44,198 nucleotides of DNA from the NCBI GenBank assembly GCA_003254885.1, contig QANT01007494.1, positions 1 to 44,198 of the forward strand. Reading direction: 5' to 3'. Source of the stretch: Purshia tridentata (taxonomy: Eukaryota > Streptophyta > Magnoliopsida > Rosales > Rosaceae). Under the pieces are notes generated by a model that saw nothing but the letters and a program-made list of their open reading frames with translations, had not been told where the DNA came from and ran no database searches. The translations under genes and the position numbers were made by a program. Below are positions 1 through 10,529 of this stretch, one piece after another. How positions within the stretch are numbered: position 1 is the first letter of the stretch; each line of letters starts with the position of its first letter.

Positions 1-47
1 CAGGATCACTCCGGTTTCCAGGGTGGAATTCGGGGTGGGTCTTGTCA
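1..47 (+). mobile_element. 3' terminus of a family-A LTR (truncated by window edge)
   Basis: These bases match the last ~47 bp of the family-A LTRs seen complete further on (for example just before 30901): a CAGGATCACTCC start, a GGGTGGAATT core and a TTGTCA end. The element lies in forward orientation and its 5' part is outside the window, so it could be a solo LTR or the 3' LTR of a complete element. It abuts the satellite array directly, so it probably inserted into that array. Confidence 0.8.
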
Positions 48-1131
48 GTGCTTCTTCATGTCTTTCTTACCAACCAAGCACGTTTTGATGCAAGTTGGAT
101 AAGAGTAGACTGAGTATGCACCGAAATGACGTTTTAGTTCTTTCTTAACACGAAATGTGCTTCTGGTGGGCTAGAACATTAATCCAAGCATGTGAACTTG
201 CTTCTTGCCAACCGAGCACATTTTGGTGCATCTTTAACCAAATTGTACACAGTGTGCACCGAAATGACGTTTCATGCATTTTTAACACTCAAAGTGGTTC
301 ATTTGGGCTAGAAAGCTAATCTAAATAAGAGAAAGTGCTTGCTCATCTCTTTCTTTCCAACTGGGCACGTTTTAGTGTAATTTGGACCAAGTTAGACTGA
401 GTATGCACCGAGAAGACATTTTTGTTCTCTCCTAACACGAAATGTGTTTCTTTAAGGCTCGAACGCTAATCCAGGCATGAGAAAGTGCATTCCCATGTCT
501 TTCTTGCCAATCGGGAACGTTTTGGTACAATTTGGACCAAGTTAAACTGAGTATGCACTGAAAAGACTTTTTTGTTCTCTCCTAACACGAAATGTGTTTC
601 TTTAAGATTAGAACACTAATCCAGGCATGAGTAAGTGCATCCCTATGTATTTCTCGCCAACCAAGCATGTTTTACTGCAACGTTAGCCAAATTTGACTCA
701 ATGTGCACTGAAATGACGTATTCGTGCATTCTTAACACCTAAAGTAGTTCAGTTGGGTTAGAACGCTAATCTGAATATGACAAAGTGGTTCCTCATGTGT
801 TTCTTGTCAACCGAGTACGTTTTGGTGCAACTTTAACCAAATTGGACTAAGTTTGCATCGAAATAATGTATTCGTGCATTCTTAGCACTTAAAGTGGTTC
901 TTTAGAGCTTGAATGCTAATTGAGACATGAGAAAGTGGTTCCCTATGTCTTTCTTGCCAAGCAAGAGCGTTTTGGTGTAACTTTAATCAAATTGGACTCA
1001 ATGTGCTCCGAAATGACATTTTCGTGCATTCTTAAGACCTAAAGTGGTTCTTTGGTGTTAGCATGCTAATATCGAGACATAAGAAAGTTTTGATGCAATT
1101 TGGACGAATTTGGATTGAGTATGTACCGAAA
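48..1131. repeat. Tandem satellite-like array, ~150-bp unit
   Basis: A degenerate unit recurs with a recognisable core (TTTCTTGCCAACCGAGCACG followed by a TTTTGGTGCAA-type stretch, then a CACCGAAATGACG-type stretch). Taking the CCAA core as reference, copies fall at 70, 208, 357, 507, 657, 807 and 957. The spacing is 138, 149, 150, 150, 150 and 150 bp. An eighth, internally deleted copy ends near 1131. Copies differ from each other by roughly 10-25% by eye, so this is an old array. No ORF spans it. A pericentromeric or subtelomeric satellite is possible, but its genomic abundance cannot be judged here. Confidence 0.85.
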
Positions 1132-1534
1132 TGATAGGATTTGGAGAGAGAGGAGAAAGAGAGATGCGGCCAACCAAAGGGAAGAAGAAGCCTCGCCTTG
1201 CCATGCCTTGTAGTCGCCACCATAGGAGAGGAGAAGCCTTGCCTTGCCTTGCCTTGCTACCGCCGCCACCACTACTACCTTGCCATCGTTGCCGCCGTCG
1301 CTTTACGTTGCTGCCACTGCTTACTCTCTAATTCCTTCTCTATTTGTTTTAGTCTTTATCATGCTTTTAATTATGTTTATGTTAACTATGTCTATCTAAA
1401 CTCACTGCTAGGGCTAGGATAAAGTCCTAGTTATGCTACCCAATTTTCCTGTGGATCGTTGAAGTTTAATACATGCATGTTTATGAATCGTGGATCTCTG
1501 CTTTGATTGACCCTATTTGTGTGGCACCTTTGAC
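1132..1534. other. Unassigned flank with CCTTG microsatellite
   Basis: This stretch lies between the satellite and the copia target site. It has a purine-rich start, a (CCTTG)n run at about 1236-1257, a GCC-rich CT patch to about 1330, then AT-rich sequence. The GC-rich patch gives short overlapping reading frames of low-complexity composition that I do not regard as genes. It may be leader or LTR sequence of an older, unrecognised retrotransposon. I cannot place it. Confidence 0.4.
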
Positions 1535-2179
1535 TGATCTGAAATTTCCCAAATTGATCCCAAATAAGCCTAGAGGGGAGTGAATAGGCTTTTCTAACAA
1601 AAATCCAAATTTTAAAAATTACCAAGTTGATTATTAGACAGAGGATTAAAAAAACAAATCAACTTGAACAACAAAGAAACAATTACACAAGAACACACAG
1701 AAATTGTTGACGCAAAAAACCCACACTTGGGAAAAACCACGGGACCTAGTCCAGAGAAAAATAATCCACTATAAAAAACTAAAGTACTACAACCAGTGAC
1801 TCGATCCAAACCTAATCTAGACTCCTTATAGACAGATACACTAACCTCATGCCACACACTGCACTTCAACGACTGGAATTGCAAGAAGACCTTCTCACCA
1901 ACGTCCTGCTGACAAGATCTCAAGAACCCAGCCTCGTCCTTGATGCTCAAGTTCGAACAATTATGAAGGATGAATGAATGATGGATGATAACATTAAATA
2001 AATTTAACAAGGAACAATTTATTATGCAATCTATTTTAAAAGCACCATGAACTAGTTAATATGATGTGTTTTTGCAACCCTAGTTCATATCACAACCTCA
2101 CACTAACAATAAAAAACCTAGAATGCAATCTCTCAAAGTGTATAATGTGTGAGCAAAAATAAATATGGATTAAGAAAGA

Positions 2180-2189
2180 TTATATATAG
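2180..2189 (-). promoter_or_regulatory. Predicted TATA box of copia 3' LTR
   Basis: Reads CTATATATAA on the minus strand and is conserved in the other LTR at 37321-37330. It sits downstream (in element orientation) of the palindromic U3 motifs, as expected for a U3 core promoter. Confidence 0.65.
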
Positions 2190-2316
2190 AAGACAAAACT
2201 TTAGTAACGAGGAAACAAGATCTAACCAATTAGGAAAGAGATTGGAACCCAAAAAGACTCTTTAAAACCTTGAAAAACTAGGATTTAAAACATAAAAATG
2301 CACACATTCACGCAAA

Positions 2317-2466
2317 GGACTGGTCCTCCAAAGTATAGGAATGATCCTCTAAAAGAAAAAAAAACAGAGAACCTCTCTGGAGGACCGGTCTTCTGGGCCA
2401 CTTCTCAGAAAATAAAAAATTGCTACTGTGGGGTCGATCCTCCCAGGTGTAGGATCGATCCTGCAG
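2317..2466 (-). promoter_or_regulatory. Palindromic U3 motifs (GGACCGGTCC / GGATCGATCC type)
   Basis: Three degenerate copies of a double dyad, GGACCGGTCC followed 10-15 bp later by GGATCGATCC, fall at 2317-2350, about 2378-2399 and 2431-2466. They lie upstream of the TATA box in element orientation. The same motif recurs in the other LTR (37459-37494, 40400-40513) and in the spacer before the extra ORF (10473-10513, 13392-13562). This looks like an enhancer-type array. The function is inferred. Confidence 0.55.
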
Positions 2467-2538
2467 ATCGATAACCACTTGTTAAACCTTTTTAAAACAC
2501 TTTTAAATGCATATGAATGAGATTCTAACCACCTATGA

Positions 2539-5249
2539 TGTAACGGCCCGTACCTTCCTACGTAAATTCTAATAGGGCCCACTGTTGATTTTTGTTTCGA
2601 GTGGGATTTTAGCTTTGACCTTGGGTCCGTTAGGAAGGCCTCGAGCTTAAGAGTTCATTGACATGTGGCATGGGTCGTTTAGAGCTATAGTTAGAAAGTT
2701 AGGAATGTGATAAAAGACCCAAAGGTTGACTTTTTAAATTATTCGGATTTTAGAGTTGACTTTAGCATAGTTGCGTAGAGCTCAAGTCCACGAGTTCGTA
2801 GACATGAAGCACGCTTCAAAAGGAGTTACAGTCTGGAAGTTATGGACGTGTGAAGGGAGGGGCAAACTTGTAATTTGGGCAAAGTGGCTTTTGATTTCCA
2901 GAAAATTTTGGAAATCTCTCCCTATCTCTCTTATTTCCCCCCTATGCACAAGAGACCCCCAGCCCGTGACTCTCTCTCTTCCTCCTCTGTGCGCGACCCT
3001 CAGCCCACTTGACCCCTTTCTCTGGCCACTACCACGCTGACCCAGCTCCAGCGACACCCACAGATACCGACCAGCTACCCCAGCCCCTCCTCCCGCCGAC
3101 CGAGTCCCCTCTCTCTCTTCTCTCTCCTTTTTCTCACCTGCACTGGACTGGAGCCCTCAGCTTTGGCCACCTTTGACGTCTCCAAGCAGCGAGAACTGGC
3201 AGGAGAGCTTCCCCCAGGCTCCAGCCATCTTGTCCCAGCCCTTCTCCCTGTCGGTTGTCGTTTCCCCATGCAGAGAAGAGCTCGAAAAACCTAGCTCCAC
3301 CTCGAAATTCCAAGCTTAACTCTGGCCAGTTTTCTGGCGCTCGTTCTCCCTATTTTTGGTGAGTTTTCTTCCTCCTTCCATGGGCTTTCGTTCCCCTCTA
3401 ATTTGGTGGTTCGATTTTGAGTATTTGTGCAAGATTAAAATTTGGGAGTTTGAAGCCATTGTGGGATTAGCTTCGGGTTTTCAAAATTAATACAAATTGT
3501 AAGGTGTTTTGGGTAATTTCCATCATTAGGAACCTTTAATTGAAGATTGGAACGAGAAATTTGGGAAGTTTCGAAGAAAATTGGAAGTTGGATAGTTGAG
3601 GCCTAGGTCCATTTCGGGATTTCTAGAAATATAAAGTGTTCATGGAGATTTAATGGCAATTGGGAATGATTTTCACCTTTAGGAACAATTTATTGAGGTT
3701 TAGAATAGTTATTTTGAAGAAATTTGGAGAAATGGTGATTTTGGGGTGAAATTAGACACTTATTGGTTGTCGAAACGACACCCGGACGACCCTTGGTCGA
3801 GTTATGTAGTAATGGAGGTTATTTGGGGAAATTTACCGAATAAATATGAGCTAGTGGCGTTGGATTTTGAGTCGAGAAGGAAATTAAGTTGGGTTATAGT
3901 TTGAATTTAGAATTATGGAGCGAAAGGCCTAGAACTCACACACTCTAGTTTTTTAGTTATTATTCTAATGTAAATCATTCTTATTTTAGGCGATACTCCC
4001 GAGATTCGAGACGATCCAGCCAGAGATCAAAGCTAGGCTCTCTGTGAGTGGACTTTGATTTTATTAAAATTTATTGAATTTTAAATGTGATTCATGCTTT
4101 TAGCTAGCTGAGAATTTTGATTAGTGAAATTGATTTTGAGAATTTATTCTTGAATAAGTTTGAAGGAAGGATTAAATTTATAAGTTTCGAGTTTGGATAT
4201 TGATTTTCCCGTCAGCTCTAAAAAGATTTTGAATCTGAATTGTTGTGGGTTGGAGTGAAAATTATTTTGGATTGGTATTGTTTTAAAGCACCCTGTTGGT
4301 GTCCAGTTCAGCATATCAGTTTGTATAGGTCTTTGGGACCCATCACGGCACACACGTAGGCTTTGGGCCGTGTGCCAGGATGCCTTGCCCTTTGGGGGTG
4401 ACCCTGTGTGCATGTACCGCAGATTTAGTGGCCGTGCATCTATATGACAGACTCTGGCTCTGTACATATACGGCAGAATTATTGACCCTGCATGCATATG
4501 GTAGGTAGTGGGCCTTGCGCATGTACGGCAGGTTCGCTGGATATTGGATTGGTGAGAAGTTTCTTTTTCAAATCAGTTTACAAGATAATTTTTGGTTGAT
4601 ATAGATTCAGTGCTTATTTGGTAAAATGGGAGCTTGACCAATTTTATCGATTTATCAGAATTTTCAAAATGGATTTTAGATGCAGATTTTTACATAGAGT
4701 TTTAGTGGATTTTATAAAATGTTTTAAAACTGGGGGACTTTAAAGAGAGACGTGAGGTCTTAGTGCCCAGTTATTTTTATAGTTTGCTATAACAAATGGA
4801 TTTTTTTTAGTTAAGCTTAAACACTTGTTATTTTCGTTCACTCGCTGAGTCATCTCACTAGTTTTATTATTTATTGTTGTTTTGAATTTTCCCCCCAGGT
4901 TGTAGCGGTAGAACGGTCGGGCCAAGGACGTCGAGGCAAACTAATGAACTTTTGTAATTTGTAGGAACTAGCTATCCTTGTAAATTTTATTTCTTTAGTT
5001 AAACTTGCAGTACCACTTTGATAATCTAGTGAAATACTTAACTGATTGGTTTTGAACCTTGGGTTGAAGACCCCTTTGTTTGAGGTAGAGGCGATGATGT
5101 TTAGAAGTGCTTTTACAAATCTTCCTGGAGGAAGGGTTAGTCCAATTTTAGGGGAGGTTCTGCCGAATTTTCGGTAGAATTTTCCTTAATATTGGATTCC
5201 CGTAAGATCACTCCGAGTTCCAGGGTGGAATTTGGGGACGGTCCTATCA
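2539..5249 (+). mobile_element. Solo LTR A1 (gypsy-type family A)
   Basis: It begins TGTAACGGCCCG and ends CCTATCA, flanked by the perfect duplication TATGA (2534-2538 and 5250-5254). At 2711 bp it is ~530 bp longer than the LTRs of the complete family-A element at 28718-34942. Most of the difference is the predicted intron at 3359-3989. It also contains a CT-rich patch (about 2925-3130), a 54-nt predicted exon (3990-4043), a second predicted intron (4044-4898) with the GGTCTTTGGGACC dyad and 27-bp repeats (about 4327-4545), and the CAG/GTTGTAGCGG acceptor. No internal region follows, so it is a solo LTR left by LTR-LTR recombination. Confidence 0.92.
3359..3989 (+). other. Predicted intron 1 inside LTR A1
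   Basis: A 631-nt block runs from GTGAGTTTTCTT to TTCTTATTTTAG. The sequence on both sides aligns base for base with the complete family-A element, where the block is missing and the two sides are joined (29515/29516 and 33571/33572). Canonical GT...AG ends and a T-rich 3' end support an intron. There is no RNA evidence. Confidence 0.72.
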
Positions 5250-5435
5250 TATGATGCATGCAAGGTTTCTAAGTCAACTTACATTGATCCTAAATGAATT
5301 TGAACACTGAGACAAACTTTGAGGATAATTATTTTGAACGCATACTTGAAAATCAACTTGACAAACTAAACTAATGCTTACAACCATATGAGTTTTGTCT
5401 AAAGGAAATCACCAATTACAAAAATTACACTTACA

Positions 5436-5449
5436 ATCTCCCCCTTTGG
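5436..5449 (-). other. Copia polypurine tract
   Basis: The minus strand reads CCAAAGGGGGAGAT directly before the 3' LTR. This is the expected plus-strand priming site for reverse transcription. Confidence 0.85.
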
Positions 5450-5750
5450 CATTTCCTAGACAAAACATCATAAACAAAACAAACAATGAAAATAAGACTC
5501 AAGTCACAACCTTAACCTGAGAGCGATGATCGAATCCTGCAAGAAAAACACTAACACACAATATGCCTGTAAAAAGCAGATAAGACAACAAACCTAATTC
5601 CAAGGCAAATCACGAGATTCTCAAAATTAAAGCACGATTAATAAACAACCACAATATTCAGAGTACAGACCAAAGCAATTAAACTGGTAGTCTAGAAAGC
5701 TGAAAGAAAAAAACAAACATAGCCCTAAGCCTATGTCTCCTCCTTTTTCG

Positions 5751-6077
5751 CTAGGAAAGCCAAAGGGACAAAATGAGACACATCAAACAGTAATACTGAT
5801 AGGGAAATCGGTTCACGCGTTGCTGAATGTCAGAGACAGTCTCCTGAAGATTGTCCACCTTTATTTGAATGTTTGGAAGATCATCAAACCGAGCATGAAG
5901 GTTGGCAAACTCCAACTGAAGATACATCATCGATGAAGCATTATCAGGACCACCACTGCTACCTGGAGTGGAAGAAACAGATGGCTCAGGAGGATCTAAT
6001 GGTTTAGAACTAGACGCAGGTTGAGGAGGTCTAAACCAAGTAGCAGATTGACTCATATGAAGGATAGTGATATCCAC
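5751..6077 (-). pseudogene. C-terminal part of the copia extra ORF (coiled-coil region)
   Basis: This frame encodes a Pro/Ser-rich linker (PQPASSSKPLDPPEP) followed by a heptad-like stretch with regularly spaced Leu/Ile/Val (LQLEFANLHARFDDL... onward) that I read as a coiled coil. The readable sequence extends upstream beyond 6077 in the same frame and is continuous in character with the N-terminal segment at 6200-6802. It is separated from that segment by a frame change (frame of 6802 versus 6077). It ends about 300 bp before the polypurine tract, and 5450-5750 holds only AT-rich copia 3' untranslated sequence. The last ~15 residues are hydrophobic, but the true C-terminus may be in another frame. 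Confidence 0.6.
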
Positions 6078-6199
6078 ACGAGGATCGAGTGAATAATACT
6101 TATCCTACGGCAGCAGGGTACATTGTGGGAAGACCAAGCCAGTACTCGACTTGTGGGAAGAAACCCCATACTTAATGATCCTATAATAGATCACTCAGC

Positions 6200-6796
6200 T
6201 CAAGGTACAGGAACAAGGGGAGTGGTCATTGCAATTAACAACCGACAGGCATTCTCCGTAAGATGAGATTTTTGAGAAGTAGGATAGATCTTAGATCGAA
6301 CTAACAAAAATAGAAGCCGGTAGAATGGAGGCATAAGACCATTAGACAGACGCTCGCCAGGAGAAGGAACATACCTCTCAGTAGCGTACAAGGTAGAAAA
6401 CAGCTGCTCCTTAGACAGTAGAGAAACGTGATTCTTGAAATTGTTGTAGTCAGACAAGAAAGATGGTGGAAGACGATACATATCTCTTATCTCATCAGGG
6501 TCAAACAGAACACGCGTACCACGAAGATATATATGGGAAGAGGGGGGTTCACGAAAATTTGGAGGGAAGTTGGCATAAAACTCCCGAACAATAGCCCCTA
6601 CATAATTTTCACAATGAGACACAAAATCTTTCCAATCCCTAGACTCTACTAGAGCGATAAAATTAGCAGGGAGATCACAAAAGAAGAAAAATTGGTCAAA
6701 AATTCTGGTTTTCCCCTTAAGAAAATGGTTGTAGTGAGTTTGCCTCTTAGAATTTATGAATTGTCTAAAAGGAAGTGAGGAACCCTCCCCCTGAGA
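6200..6796 (-). pseudogene. Extra (envelope-position) ORF of copia element, main conserved part
   Basis: An open stretch of about 200 codons downstream of RNase H, in the same orientation as gag-pol. It contains FVSHCENYVGAIVREFYAN, SSHIYLRGTRVLFDPDEI and RDMYRLPPSF. I recognise this as resembling a domain found in many plant genome proteins under names such as 'putative plant transposon protein'. I cannot run a profile search. Its function is unknown. In SIRE-type elements an ORF in this position is often called envelope-like, but I see no convincing signal peptide or fusion peptide. Its first eight codons lie at 9804-9829, cut off by solo LTR A2. The insert plus duplication is 3012 bp (a multiple of three), so the frame on the two sides agrees. 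It stops with TGA at 6200-6202, and the protein-like sequence continues in another frame. Confidence 0.65.
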
Positions 6797-9700
6797 TGAC
6801 AAGACCCTCCCCGAATTTCACCCTGGAACTCGGAGTGATCCTGCAGGAATCCAATATCAAGGAAAATCCTACCGAAAATTCGGCAGAACCTTCCCTGAAA
6901 TTGGAAACCCTTTCTCCAGTAAAACCTGCAAAAGCACTTCTAAATAACAGCTCCTCTACCACAACAAAAGGGGTCTCTAACCCAACAAATTCAAACCAAC
7001 TAATTAAGTTTTCAACTAGATTTTCAAAACGGTACTAAGAGTTTAACTAAAGAAATAAAATTTACAAGGATAACTAATTCCTATAAATTACAAAAGTTCA
7101 CTAGTTTGCCTCGATGTCCTTGGCCTGACCGTTCCACCGTTACAACCTAGGGGAAAATTTAAAGACAACCATAAAGGAAAAACTAGTGAGAAGACTCAGT
7201 GAGTGGATGAAAATAACAAGTATTTAAATTTAACTTTAAAAAAATCCATTTATTATGGCAAACTATAAGAATAACCGGGCACTAAGACCTCACGTCTCTC
7301 TTTAAAATCCCACAGTTTTAAATCACTTTCATAAAATCCACTGAAAACTCTGTGTAAAAATCTGCGTCTGAAATCCATTTTGAAAACTCTGATAAATCGA
7401 TAAAACTGGTCAAGCTCCCATTTTAACAAATAAGCACTGAAATTTATATACTCAAGACTTATCTTTGTAAGCTGATATAAAAAGAATACTCTCACCCAAT
7501 CCAATATCCAGCAATCCTGCCGTACATGCGCAGGGTCCACAACCTGCCGTACGCATGTAGGGTGAATACTCCTATCGTACATGCGCAGGGCCCACAACCT
7601 GCCGTACGCATGCAGGGCCAATAATCCTATCGTACATGTGCAGCGCCGGAGTCTGTCATACACATGCAGGGCCACTGAATCTGCCGTACGTGCACACAGG
7701 GTCACCCCCAAAGGGCAAGGCATCCTGACACACGGTCCAAAGCCCAAGTGTGTGCCGTGATGGGTTACAAATACCTATACAAACTGATAACCTAGAGAAA
7801 TACTGAATAGGGTGGTTTGAAACCATAACTTCAGAACTTCTCTTCCCAAGATATAAAATACTTAACATTTTTCAAAAACCACGACTAATAAATCCTTGAC
7901 ACAAAATCCCATTGAAATCCAATATATTCTCAAACTCAAGCATAAAAACATTTTTGAGTTTCTTTATGTCTAGCTAAAGGATAAAACCCAAAGTAACTAA
8001 TTCACTGTCCAAATCTAAATCAACACTTATTTAAGAATTCTGGAAGCCATGCACACGAACCAAATGATATTTCTAAAGTAGATAGATCACGGCTCAAATA
8101 ACTCAAAATATAACTATGAATTAAATCATTAAATTTATAAAAATAGTTTAGGAAACGAAGTCCACTCACAGAGATAGCCTAGCTTTGGTCTTTGGCTGGA
8201 TCGTCTCGGGTCTCGGGAGTATCGCCTAAAATAAGAATGATTTTCGTTAGACTAATATTCAAAATAATAACTGAAAAACTAGAGTTCTAGGCCTTTCGTT
8301 CCACAATTCTAATTTCACATTATACCCCAACTTAATTTTCTTTTCAACTCAAAATCCAACGCCACTAGGTCATCTTAATCTCGTTAAATTCCTCCAAATA
8401 ACCTTCATTACTACACAACTCGACCGAGGGTCGTTCAAGCGTCATTTCAAAATCCAACAAATGTCTATTTACACCTCAAAATCACTATTATTCCAATTCC
8501 TTCAAACTAATCATTCTAAACACAAATAAATTATTCCTAAGGGTGAAAATCATTCCCAATTGCCATTAAATCACCATAAACACCTTAGTTTTCCAGAAAT
8601 CCCGTAATGGAAATAAGCCCCCTTCCAATTTCCTCAATATTTTCCAAATTCCTCATTCCAATCTTCAATTAAAGGTTCCTAGTGATGGAAATTACCCAAA
8701 ACAACTCACAATTTGTATTAATTTTGAAAATCTAAGCCAAACCCGAAAATAGCCTCAAACCCCCAAATTTTTCAACTTCCAATTTTCCATCAAATTTCTC
8801 AAATTCAACCCACCAATTGAGTCCCCATTGACCTTAAGTTTGTGTCTTACCCCTCAATTGCACAAAACAACCCATAATTTTATTCAATCAAGGCTAAATC
8901 CGAAATAGGTCTCAAACCCCCAATTTTAATCTTCCACAATTACTTAAAATTGAACCACCAAATTAGAGGGGAAAGAAAGCCCATGGAAGGAGAAGGAAAA
9001 CTCACCAAGAACCTGGGCCAATCATGGCCGGAAACAGCCGGAATCGGCGGAGGGAGTTCGCGGTGCAGCTGGCTTCCCGAGCTCCTTCCTGTGCATGGGA
9101 GCAAAGGCCAGCGAGGGGGGAGGACTGGGGTGATTGGCTGGCGGCTGGGGAGTCGCTGTTGGGGGCTGGCTTGGTCGAAGGACTGCTGGGTCGTCACACA
9201 GGTCGCGCACGTCGCACGCGCAGAGGGATAAAAGATCGCAGGAGAGAGAAGAGGAAGGGCTGGGGGCGGCAGGAGGAGCCTGATAAGGTCGCTAGTGACT
9301 GGTCTGGCCGAAGGCTAGCGGGAAATGGCAGGGCTGGGGTGCTGTCGCGCGCGCAGGGGAGGAGGAAGGAGAAGTCGGGCTTGGGGGGGGGGGGGGGGCT
9401 ATCTACTCATGGGGAAGAAATAAGGGGGAGGGGAAATTTCCAAAAAATTCTGGAAATTTAGACCCACTTTAACATATTTACAAGTTTGCCCCTCACTTTA
9501 AACCTCCATATTTCTCAAACCGTAACTCCAAACGACGCATGCTACATGTTTATGAACTCGTGGAGTTGAGCTCTACGTAACCATGTCAAAATCAACTCTG
9601 AAATTCAAGTAATTTAAAAAGTCAACGTTTGGTCACTTGTCACGTTCATAACTTTTCACCTATGGCTCTAAATGCCGCGTGTCAATGAACTCATGAGCTC

Positions 9701-9803
9701 AAGACCTTCCTAACGAACTCAAGGTCAAATCTAAAATCTTACTAAAACCAAAAGTCAACTTTGGGCCCTATTAGAATTTACTTAAGAGGTACGGGTCGTT
9801 ACA
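6797..9803 (-). mobile_element. Solo LTR A2 (family A)
   Basis: Reverse orientation: the plus strand reads TGACAAGACCC ... GGGTCGTTACA, with perfect duplication TGAGA (6792-6796, 9804-9808). It is 3007 bp. It carries predicted intron 1 (8226-9005), a CT-rich leader patch (plus-strand GA-rich, about 9235-9420) with a run of 16 G at 9383-9398, the conserved predicted exon 2 and intron 2, and the 27-bp repeats at about 7515-7700. It splits the extra ORF of the copia host after its eighth codon. Confidence 0.92.
8226..9005 (-). other. Predicted intron 1 inside LTR A2
   Basis: A 780-nt block, GTGAGTTTTCC ... TTATTTTAG on the minus strand. The preceding exon end, TGGCCCAGGTTCTTG, is identical to the sequence just before junction 29515/29516 in the complete intronless element. 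The following exon (GCGATACTCCCGAG) aligns with the sequence just after it. Confidence 0.75.
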
Positions 9804-9829
9804 TGAGAACGACGTTTCTTAGGGGCCAT
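9804..9829 (-). pseudogene. Start of the copia extra ORF with adjacent splice-acceptor-like site
   Basis: On the minus strand an ATG at 9829 opens a basic N-terminus (Met-Ala-Pro-Lys-Lys-Arg-Arg-Ser), which resembles a nuclear localisation signal. LTR A2 then interrupts it. Directly upstream, T-rich sequence ends in TTGGTTGTGTAG, leaving two bases before the ATG. This is a good 3' splice-site candidate and would suit expression from a spliced subgenomic RNA. Both the NLS and the splice site are inferred. Confidence 0.55.
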
Positions 9830-10529
9830 AACTACACAACCAAAGTACCAACTAAGTAGCAACCAAAAACAAAGGCAACACAGCAAAATGATGACAAGAA
9901 ATCTAAGTTACCAAATCAAAAAAAAATTGAGGATTCAAAGACCACAATAAGAGGAAGATTAATAGAAATAAGCACAAAATAACACACCCAAGCAAGAGCC
10001 ACCAAGCCAATAGCACCAAAAGAGCCACACAACCACACCAAAGAAGAGAAATTGAAGAACACCACCAAAAACAACAAATCCAAGTTAGATAAACAAAAAG
10101 AAGCAAGAAATTAAAAAAAAATCAAGAGAACTTCAAAGAAAATAAAGACCATACCTTTTTGGAGCCCTAGAAGTGAAGAACACCAAAAAACACAACAAAG
10201 CACAACAAAAACTAACGGGTAATATCCTAAGGTGTCGAAAATTGAAGAAAAGAAGAGGAATTGAAGAGATTTGAGGGTTTTAAGATGAGATTGAGAGAAG
10301 AAGAATATGGGTTTTTAGGGTGTTTGGATGGGTTTTGGGAAAGAAGAAATGAAGGAAATAAAAGGGAAAGGAAGAGAGAGAACAGCTGAAAGATAAGGAA
10401 AAAATATGAAAAGGGGAAGAGAATCACTAGCAAAGGAAAAGGAAAAAAAAAAAATTTTTAACTGAAAACCTGTGTAGGACCGGTCCTCCAAAGGGGAGGA
10501 TCGATCCTCTAGAGAAGCGACGCGAAAAC
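9830..10529 (-). other. Copia spacer upstream of the extra ORF
   Basis: Strongly A/G-rich on the plus strand (T/C-rich in element orientation), with no credible protein. Low-complexity frames such as 9903-10106 come from this bias. It holds one double-dyad motif at 10473-10513 (GGACCGGTCCTCC ... GGAGGATCGATCCTCT), which belongs to the same array as 13392-13562 before LTR A3 split it. Confidence 0.6.

Larger units (their letters stand above)
1540..5435 (-). repeat. Copia 3' LTR, interrupted by solo LTR A1
   Basis: It starts TGAAATTTCCC and ends ACTTACA, matching 36682-40771 throughout. Without the 2711-bp A1 insert and its duplication it is 1180 bp (the 5' LTR is 1199 bp by the same count). 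It holds a TATA box at 2180-2189 and U3 palindromic motifs at 2317-2466. LTR sequence proper is 1540-2538 and 5255-5435. The two LTRs differ by scattered substitutions and small indels, so the copia insertion is not recent. Confidence 0.93.

Noticed and set aside
48..1131. CRISPR-like repeat array
   Set aside because: The units are 150 bp, contiguous and degenerate, without short identical repeats and unique spacers. The context is a eukaryotic genome.
1032..1422. Short frames across the CCTTG and GCC-rich patch
   Set aside because: Low-complexity sequence gives overlapping frames on both strands with no recognisable protein.
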